Assembly: GCF_000350225.1 (NCBI RefSeq)
Contig: NW_005178524.1
Span: forward strand, 1 to 34,961
Reading direction: 5' to 3'
Origin: Chondrus crispus
Lineage: Eukaryota > Rhodophyta > Florideophyceae > Gigartinales > Gigartinaceae
Length of the DNA: 34,961 nt
Shown: piece by piece, positions 28,018 to 34,961 of the stretch
Layout: every line of letters begins with the position of its first letter
Position numbering within the stretch: the stretch's first letter is position 1
Program-made: the position numbers and the translations under genes
The notes under the pieces: model-generated
The model's database searches: none
Told to the model about the DNA's origin: nothing
The model's input: the letters and a program-made list of their open reading frames with translations, nothing else

Positions 28018-29618
28018 GGTGGGATGTTCTGTGGAATCGACATCTCCTGTGGCGTTATTACCGCTTATAATGCTTTGAAATATTGTCATGTCTGTCTTCT
28101 CTGTCTCCACTTCCGAGTCCTCTTCCGGCACAGAACCAATATCAAGTTGTTGGCATAAGTCAGCCAGGACATGATGGACGGCAATTGGCTTCGCGTCTGC
28201 CTTCTTTGCGTAGTATTTCATCTTACAGGTTGCTGCCCTAGATGTGTTGAGCGAGAGAGTGCAGTCTCAGAGCAAGTGGTTTCCTCCGCAGTTAAAGCAG
28301 TCGGATACTGACAGTGGGTTGAACTTTCCCTTCGGCTTAGTCGTAGAGGGTGACCTGAAAGCCCTTCCAGTAAAGCGACGCTGCGTGCTCGTCGAGTTTC
28401 CCTCACTAGGGTAAGGGGAGGTGTTGTAATACCTGCCCTGACCAGTGTATAAAATGCCAGTCGAGCCGTCGTGAGGAACTCGCCTTTGATCAAGCTGCGC
28501 ACGATCACGAATTATGGCCAGCTTGGGCTCCTTATCCAGTTGTAGCGCCGCCTCAAGCTCTGAGTAGAGTTGTTGGAATGTGAGTTGGTTTGTTGCCACG
28601 CTACTGAGCCGCTCGCTGGACCATGTCATTCCCACTACGGCATTTCGTAGGAACTCAACCTTATGAGCGTCTCCTTGATGAGAGCGCGGAGCTTGACGAG
28701 AAAACTTGATTATTGACTTATATGTCAGAGCTAGAGCAGCAGACATTTCTTTACCTTCTGCGACGAATGCAGTCACGCGAAGAGAGTTGAGATAGTTCTT
28801 CACTCGTGTCTGGCGAACGGGAGACTTATATTCCTCCTCGAGCATTTGGATAGCTTGCTGGAAACTGGTCGCATATCCATCGATCCTATCGAGGTAGTAT
28901 CTCTTCGCATCCCCACGAAGTAAATTGGGCAAGAATTGGAGTCGCTGAGGAGGAGAGAGATTATAGTCCCTGCAAACCTGAAGATAGTCATCTACGTATT
29001 CCATCCAGGACTCGCCCAAGTCGCCGGAGAATTTTTCTCATTCTCCTTCATGGGCATAGCTACGTTGTGGTCTATCTTCTCTGTCGAGGTACTGAAAGAT
29101 CCGCTAGTGCTTGGCACGGGTGATTGTTCACCATGCGAAGAAGAGCTGGGAGCTTGTACGCGTTGGCGGCGAACTGCAGCAACAATTTCACGAGCCATTT
29201 CTATTGCGGCTTGTGTATCCTCCGTCTCTTCATATAATCCGTGGGCTAGTGTCATGACCACACGATGAGAGGAGTGTTGCGCTAAGTTGGCCCCTTTCGC
29301 GCCAAGGAAGTTTCGAAGCTCTATATGCACCGCGGGAAGGTCACATATTTCCTGGCGGAACAGCGAAGCGGGTGGAAACATATCAGCTACCGTCCTTTTC
29401 AAGTGGATACCGGTGAGATCAGGCGTAGTCTCGAGGAAGCGAATAGATGATATGAATCCCTTTTGTGCCCTTGTTAAAGCTGAAAGGGCATCGCTTGTTA
29501 ACCCCCACATAAATGTGTAAGCGGGGGGGGGGGCGGGTGTATCGTCTCCCACTTGTTGGATTTGTGGAAGACTGGCGTCATCACCAACGGGGGTATTGGG
29601 AGGCATTTTGTTCACCAC
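28018..29618 (-). pseudogene. Copia C Gag, frameshifted and with stop in the zinc knuckle
   Basis: Two overlapping frames. 29618-28992 has an N-terminal Pro-rich part and a helical region. 29019-28267 has WMEYVDDYLQVCRDYNLSP, LPNLLRGDAKRYYLDRIDGY and a helical Gag core. The shift occurs in an A5 run near 29030. The frame then enters a CCHC knuckle C-F-N-C-G-G-N-H-L-L, where a TGA (28269-28267) sits just before the expected final D-C; beyond it the frame is open through the Cys and on to the solo LTR. An Arg codon (CGA) is the likely ancestor of the TGA. Confidence 0.8.
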
Positions 29619-30311
29619 TTAAGTGTGTGATGGGTGGTGTTGCCCAAAAAAATAAGAGTAACAAAAAACTTGACAACTGCGTCGATCGTAGATCGGTTGA
29701 CCTTGTAAGGGTCCGACCCTCGGCGCCTGCAGCTCTTGCAGGTAGAAGAGGTCCGACCTCTGACGCCCGGTGCCTGTCCGGGTCAGGTAACGACTTCAGC
29801 TGTCAACCTACTCTTGCGTTACGAGAGTAGGCGCGATGGTCCCTACGAGACGTCCACACCAGCCAGTACACAGGCCTAAAGGGTGTCTAGTCTCTTGCGG
29901 GGCACTTGCGTGACCGCTAGTTCGGTAGTTGAAACTCTTGTCTACCCAGCGCACAACACCCTGAAGGATCACCACGCCCGGAAACACCAGGCCCGAAAGC
30001 CGACACCTTTATCTGCCCCGAAGGACCGGTGGGGTTCCCTGCCGGAGAGGATCTCCAAACAGTTCGAGTTGCCAGCCTCGCGTCATCGAAAAAAATCCGG
30101 GCCAACCGCTCTCAGGCAAAACAAGAGTTTCTTCCACGTTCCAGCGCCAACGATCCACTCCCTCCACTTCCAACTCACGTCAAACCCAGCCGCACAACAA
30201 CCAAATCAAACACACCTTCGTCCTCCCAAACGGCCGAGTATATCGACTGTTAATGTCAAATGCGATACAGCACAGCACCAAAGTGGCGAGCGGGGCGCTG
30301 CAATAGCGGGA
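29619..30311. other. Region upstream of copia C gag, no gene recognised
   Basis: Either leader of element C or separate DNA. It contains GC-rich short inverted strings around 29715-29770 (GGTCCGACC repeated) and a palindromic CCTACTCTTGCGTTACGAGAGTAGG near 29807. A 163-codon plus frame (29883-30374) has no domain and runs into the minisatellite. I found no LTR boundary here. Confidence 0.35.
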
Positions 30312-30665
30312 GCGGCGGCAGCACCAGCAGAGAGCGGCGAAAGCTGTAACGTAGAGAGGCGGCAGCAGCAATAGAGAGCGGTTGCAGCACCAACAGAGGG
30401 CGGCGGCAACACCAACAAATGGCGGCGGCAACACCGACGGGGAGCGGCGGTAGCACCGACGAAGAGGGGTGGCAGCGGCAGCAGAGCGCGCCGGCAACAC
30501 CGACAAACAGTGGCGAGAGAAACGACAAAGAGCGGCGGCAGCTCCGACAGAGAGCGCGGCGGCGGCGGCGGCAGAGAGCGGCAGCAACAGCGGGAGCGCA
30601 GCGACGGTGCAGTAGAGTGTAGCGGCGGTAGCAGAAGCACAGCGACGGCGTAAGCAGCGGCGCGG
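30312..30665. repeat. 22-bp degenerate minisatellite (about 16 units)
   Basis: Units resemble GCGGCGGCAACACCGACAGAGA and can be laid out at a strict 22-bp step over most of the tract, with one 20-bp unit. Because 22 is not a multiple of three, the long open frames across it shift phase and read as low-complexity Arg/Ala/Leu; they are not genes. Confidence 0.75.
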
Positions 30666-30878
30666 CAGTGAGCCGCGACGACGCAGCAGAAAAACGGGGG
30701 CGCCGGTGGTGGCAATCGATTGTGTGCACCTGCGGTAAGAGGGAAGAGCGTGCGGTAGCAGCCGGCAGAAATAATTCGCGGTGGAGGCGAGACAAGGGAG
30801 CTCGCTTGCGATATGATCTGGCGGACGGCCAATCGGAAGGGGAAGAAAAAATCGGAATCAAAATGAGCAATTAATTAA
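30666..30878. other. Flank between the minisatellite and the right LTR C copy
   Basis: Purine-rich unassigned sequence ending TTAATTAA at the LTR edge. On the minus strand this is where a primer-binding site should be if the LTR is 5', and no TGG or copia-type motif is present. Confidence 0.35.
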
Positions 30879-31184
30879 TGTGGGATTTCGTGAGGAATTC
30901 CTTTAAAGAATTAGAAAAAGAGATTTTATTAAAGTGTCAATGGACAGGTCTACGACCGACCGCCCGAGCCCGTGCGAAGTCCGTGCAGTCGGACAGTTTT
31001 CGCAGGTAGGCTCTGCGTTTTGACACAAACCTCTGGCCCGGTACGAACCTACAGTCCGCAGCGCGAGCCCTACTTATATACTACGTGTACTTAACCCTTA
31101 CAGTATCATAAAGAAAGACAAGTTCTGACGCATCCAGCAATTAGAGAAATGGATGCGCCTCCCCATATCATACATTGTTTCACA
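30879..31184 (-). repeat. Second copy of LTR C (306 bp), 5' or solo
   Basis: TGTGGGATTTCG...TTTCACA, same orientation as 23884-24181. No target duplication flanks it alone (ATTAA against GTCAT), and none is shared with the left LTR. Confidence 0.8.
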
Positions 31185-31351
31185 GTCATGAAGCAAAATG
31201 CGTCATGCAGGTCTTGAACCGATTAGCAACACACGTACACTTATAAATAAATAAATAAATAAATATATATATATATGCACTGCACTTATAAGCAGGTTTT
31301 GCAGGCTTGCTGGTTTCAAACCGTCGTATGCGCACGGTAATTGTATCAAAT
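31185..31351. other. Spacer with AT microsatellite
   Basis: Contains (TAAA)n followed by (TA)n at about 31243-31276, then unassigned sequence up to the first tandem-repeat unit. Confidence 0.6.
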
Positions 31352-33250
31352 CCCCGCGTATACTAATTTCCGTGTCTGTCTGTCTGTGTGTTTGTGTATG
31401 TGTGTTCGTGCGCTCCCGCACGGGTTCTCATTGGCGCACGGGGGCGCTGCGGCGACAAGTGGCGGCCACGTGCGGGGCGGCCTGGCCGCAGGCCAGGCGG
31501 CCACGCGGACACGTGTAGAAAGCGGCGGGGCCGTGATTTAATTTCATTTTTTACTACAGTGACAAGTGTACTGTGCGGACTGGGGGCGGCCTGGCCGCAG
31601 GCCGGACCGCCACTGGGACACGTGGCTACCACGGGCACCAATGCGGCACTACAGTAGTTTACGAATTTAAATTTAACACTACAGTAGAGTAGGCGGGGGG
31701 CTGCGGGGCGGCCTGGCCGCTGGCCAAGCGGCCACCAAGGACACGTGGTGGCTACGGGATGGGCAGAAATTACGTGGGTCATTTAAAAATTCCGCATGAC
31801 CTCAGAGGCGGCAGCGGCGAGGGGAAAGGGTGTGTCACTGGCGGGGGGCGAGGGGGCCTGCATGGCCACGCTGTCGCGAGGGTAGCGCACGGTAGGTGAA
31901 GGCAGAGGCCGCTGACGAGGCCCGAGAGGTGGGTGCGGAGCGCGTGCGGAAGGGGCCGGACCGCACCCGGGGGGGAAGGGGGTGGCGGCGAGCGCCGGCG
32001 CGAGGGGCAGGGGCGAGGAATGCCGAAGACCGTCGCTGCGAGGCAGGCAGGTGTCGCAGCCGGCAGCGCAAGAAGACGCGTGCGGTTGAGGGGGGGCGGG
32101 AATTGATGCCCAGGTGGTCGCGCTGCGCTCCTTCCGCGGGGTCCGCAGCGTACGAGAGGGAAGATTGACTAACCGCGAAAACTGTGGGTGCGGGAGCGGC
32201 ACCGCGACGGACGAGAAGGAGGGCCTACGGAAACGGCGTGCAGAGGGGAAGGTGGCTGTGATCGGCTTGATCAAGAAGAGGCGGGCAGGCGGGGGATGGG
32301 GGAAGCGCATCATAAGGGGAAGAGGGATCGTAGGGCGGTCAAAGGAGGCAGGAGAGGAGGGGAACCAGGAGAGCGGAGGGCGGGAGAGTCGCTGAGAGCG
32401 CACGCAACGAAGCAGGGGCAGCGGCAGCAGCAGCAAGGGTGGGGACGTCGGGAGCAGTAACTGCAAAGGTCGGAGCAGGAAGCCGAGCGGGAGGTGCACA
32501 AGTGGCGAAATGGGTGGAGCGGAAGGCGAGGTGGGGGTGCAAGCCCGGGCACGCGAGGCGACGGTTACTTTGGGGCGGCAAGAGCAGCAGCAGGGGCGGA
32601 GGCCGGCGACGGAGAGGGCAAGGCCGCCGCAGGGTGGGAGGGGGCGGGGCGAGCCGCGCGAGTAGAGGGGCTTGGTGGAGTAGGGCGGGGCGGCGGGTGA
32701 GGTGTGATTGCGCCGGCTTGTGCCTAGAGCGTGAGAGCCATAGAATAACAAAAGGGTAGGGGCACGGAAGTGGGAGTGCGGGGATTGAGGAAGCGAAGCG
32801 CCTCGCCGCGTAGACGCCAGGCAACGCGGGCGGCAGCGAAACAGTCGAGAGCAGAAGCGGGGAGAGGGAGGGGGCAGTGTGGGCGGGGGGCCACGGGTTC
32901 GCCGGTACGGAGGTTGAGGCGGACGGGAGTGCCAACCGTAGCGACCAGGGTAACGGCCTGGGCAAGGGTGGGGAGCAGGACTGAGGCGAGTGTGGCGAGA
33001 GCAGCGCGACCTGCAGCCAGAGTGAGCACGGAGGGGCGGTAGGCGTGGCAGGACGAGGGGGAAAGGGGCGACGAAGACCGGAGAGAGGACGAGAGCAGTA
33101 GCGAAGAGGACGGGGGAGCAGAGGGGCGGGGAACGCCGGCAACGATGGTGGACCAGAGACGAAGGGACGGCGGAGCGGTAGGTGCGGGGCGAGGAGCGGA
33201 GAAAGAAGGGATTTGGCTCGGCGCGCGAAGCGTGCACGGAGCCCACTTGT
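31352..33250. repeat. GC-rich long tandem repeat, unit 1 (1,899 bp)
   Basis: Starts CCCCGCGTAT, then a (TG/CTGT)n run, then three related GC-palindrome boxes (about 31474-31514, 31582-31624, 31703-31748), then about 1.4 kb of GC-rich purine-biased sequence. The following unit starts immediately at 33251, head to tail. Long open frames on both strands (for example 31783-33246, minus) are Pro/Arg/Ser low complexity, and their differences from unit 2 do not favour silent sites; I do not call them genes. Confidence 0.85.
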
Positions 33251-34961
33251 CCCCGCGTATATTACTTTCCGTGTCTGTCTGTCTGTGTGTTTGCGTATGT
33301 GTTTTTGTGCGCTCCCGCACGGGTTCTCATTGGCGCACGGGGGCGCTGCGGCGACAAGTGGCGGCCACGTGCGGGGCGGCCTGGCCGCAGGCGAGGCGGC
33401 CACGCGGACACGTGTAGAAAGCGGCGGGGCCGTGATTTAATTTCATTTTTTACTACAGTGACAAGTGTACTGGCGGCCACGTGCGGGGCGGCCTGGCAGC
33501 AGGCCAGGCGGCCACGGGGACACGTGGAGGTGGCAAGTGGCGGGGGGCTGCGGGGCGGCCTGGCCGCAGGCAAAGCGGCCACCAAGGACACGTGGTGGCT
33601 ACGGGATGGGCAGAAATTACGTGGGTCATTTAAAAATTCGGCATGACCTCAGAGGCGGCAGCGGCGAGGGGAAAGTGTGTGTCACTGGCGGGGGGCGAGG
33701 GGGCCCGCATGGCCACGCTGTCGCGAGGGTCGCGGACGGTGGGTGAAGGCAGAGGCCGCTGACGAGGCCCGAGAGGTGGGTGCGGAGCGCGGGCGTAAGG
33801 GGCCGGACCGCGCCCGGGGGGGAAGGGGGTGGCGGCGAGCGCCGGCGCGAGGGGCAGGGGCGAGGAACGCCGAAGACCGTCGCTGCGAGGCGGGCAGGTG
33901 TCACAGCCGGCAGCGCAAGAAGACGCGCGCGGGTGAGGGGGGGCCGGGAATTGACGCCCAGGTGGTCGCGCTGCGCTCCTTCCGCGGGGTCCGCAGCGTA
34001 CGAGAGGGAAGATTGACTAACTGCGAAAACTGTGGGTGCGGGAGCGGCACCGCGACGGACGAGAATGAGGGCCTACGGAAACGGCGTGCAGAGGGGAAGG
34101 TGGCTGTGATCGGCTTGATCAAGAAGAGGCGGGCAAGCGGGGGATGGGGGAAGCGCATCATAAGGGGAGGAGGGATCGTAGGGCCGTCAAAGGAGGCAGG
34201 AGGGGAGGGGAACCAGGAGAGCGGAGGGCGGGAGAGTCGCTGAGAGCGCACGCGACGAAGCAGGGGCAGCGGCAGCAGCAGCAAGGGTGTGGACGTCGGG
34301 AGCAGTAACTGCAAAGGTCGGAGCAGGAAGGCGAGCGGGAGGTGCACAGGCGGGGAAATGGGTGGAGCGGAAGGCGAGGTGGGGGTGCAAGCCCGGGCAC
34401 GCGAGGCGACGGTTACTTGGGGGCGGCAAGAGCAGCAGCAGGGGCGGAGGCCGGCGACGGAGAGGGCAAGGCCGCCGCAGGGCCGGAGGGAGCGGGGCGA
34501 TCCGCACGAGTAGAGGGGCCGGGTGGAGTAGGGCGGGGCGGCGGGTGAGGTGTGATTGCGCGGGCGTGTGCCTAGAGCGTGAGAGCCATAGAATAACGAA
34601 AGGGTAGAGGCACGGAAGTGGGAGTGCGGGGATTGAGGAAGCGAAGCGCGTCGCGGCGTAGGCGCCAGGCAACGCGGGCGGCGGCGAAACAGTCGAGAGC
34701 AGAAGCGGGGAGAGGGAGGGGGCAGTGTGGGCGGGGGGCCACGGGTTCGCCGGTACGGAGGTTGAGGCGGACGGGAGTGCCAACCGTAGCGACCAGGGTA
34801 ACGGCCTGGGCAAGGGTGGGGAGCAGGACTGAGGCGAGTGTGGCGAGAGCAGCGCGACCTGCAGCCAGAGTGAGCACGGAGGGGCGGTAGGCGTGGCAGG
34901 ACGAGGTGGAAAGGGGCGACGAAGACGGGTGAGACGCCGATAGCAGTAGCAGATAGAGGAC
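33251..34961. repeat. GC-rich long tandem repeat, unit 2 (cut by the window edge)
   Basis: Aligns with unit 1 at offset 1,899, falling to about 1,848 after a segment between boxes 2 and 3 of unit 1 that is missing here. Identity is high, about 95% or more by eye in the distal kilobase. Boxes lie at about 33373-33413, 33484-33527 and 33551-33593. The copy continues beyond the window. Confidence 0.85.

Larger units (their letters stand above)
23884..31184 (-). mobile_element. Ty1/copia element C, decayed, with nested solo LTR
   Basis: Minus-strand order: gag (29618 down), a foreign solo LTR at 27409-28017, protease, integrase, RT, RNase H, 3' LTR (24181-23884). A direct LTR copy lies at 30879-31184. 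If that is the 5' LTR, the element is 7.3 kb with a 1.26-kb leader containing a minisatellite. No target duplication matches across the two ends (AATAT against GTCAT), and no primer site follows the right copy, so the true 5' boundary is uncertain. Coding parts hold many frameshifts and stops. Confidence 0.7.

Noticed and set aside
30206..30870. Long Leu/Cys/Ser-rich minus-strand frames over the minisatellite
   Set aside because: Produced by the 22-bp repeat; all three phases are open and no domain is present.
31783..33246. 487-codon minus-strand open frame in the tandem repeat
   Set aside because: Low-complexity Pro/Arg/Ser from purine-biased GC-rich DNA; unit 2 breaks the frame, and differences between units do not favour silent sites.
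34572..34877. 101-codon minus-strand frame matched in both repeat units
   Set aside because: The two copies are near-identical DNA, and several of the few differences change residues, so there is no sign of selection on a protein.
1..34961. CRISPR arrays or prokaryotic defence systems
   Set aside because: No regularly spaced identical repeats with unique spacers; the window is eukaryotic in character.

Overview
This window looks like a repeat-dense stretch of a eukaryotic nuclear genome. Almost every recognisable coding segment belongs to a transposable element: at least four LTR-retrotransposon lineages or copies, a pogo/Tigger-like DNA transposon and a MITE-like fold-back element. Many copies are nested or broken by frameshifts and stops. 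Nothing bacterial is visible (no operons, no rRNA or tRNA). The only intact non-element-like genes are single-exon: a secreted von Willebrand factor A (VWFA) domain protein and a possible cysteine-peptidase-like protein. Intron-poor genes in LTR-element-rich DNA would suit a red alga or another protist, but this is inference; the sequence does not prove the organism.

Layout. 1-5020 (minus): 5' half of a Ty3/gypsy element, with the start of RT, protease, a -1 frame overlap, Gag and its 5' LTR. 5021-6164 (plus): RT/RNase H end of a Ty1/copia element that the gypsy element interrupts. 6575-9062: degenerate pogo-like transposon with 26-bp terminal inverted repeats and a TA target duplication. 9472-10302 (plus): intact unknown ORF with a C/H/D layout. 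10313-13195 (minus): truncated copia element D with an intact RT/RNase H frame. 13196-13580 (plus): relic of a gypsy integrase C-terminus. 15191-15368: fold-back MITE. 16492-17229 (minus): VWFA gene. 17524-21680 (minus): structurally complete copia element E (112-bp LTRs, CCGAC target duplication, copia-type half-tRNA primer site) that has lost its RT core. 21686-23883: AT-rich non-coding DNA. 23884-29618 or 31184 (minus): decayed copia element C, split by a gypsy-family solo LTR (27409-28017) with a perfect GGTGG duplication. 30312-30665: 22-bp minisatellite. 31352-34961: about 1.9 copies of a 1,899-bp GC-rich tandem repeat carrying palindromic boxes.

How the parts relate. Elements C and D are one copia lineage; E and F are two others. 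The solo LTR inside C belongs to the family of the gypsy element at the left edge, so that family was active after C inserted. Premature stops in several elements fit C-to-T change (CGA to TGA, CAG to TAG), which suggests cytosine deamination. No cellular pathway can be reconstructed here. The two items least explained by known elements are the C/H/D protein and the 1.9-kb tandem repeat.
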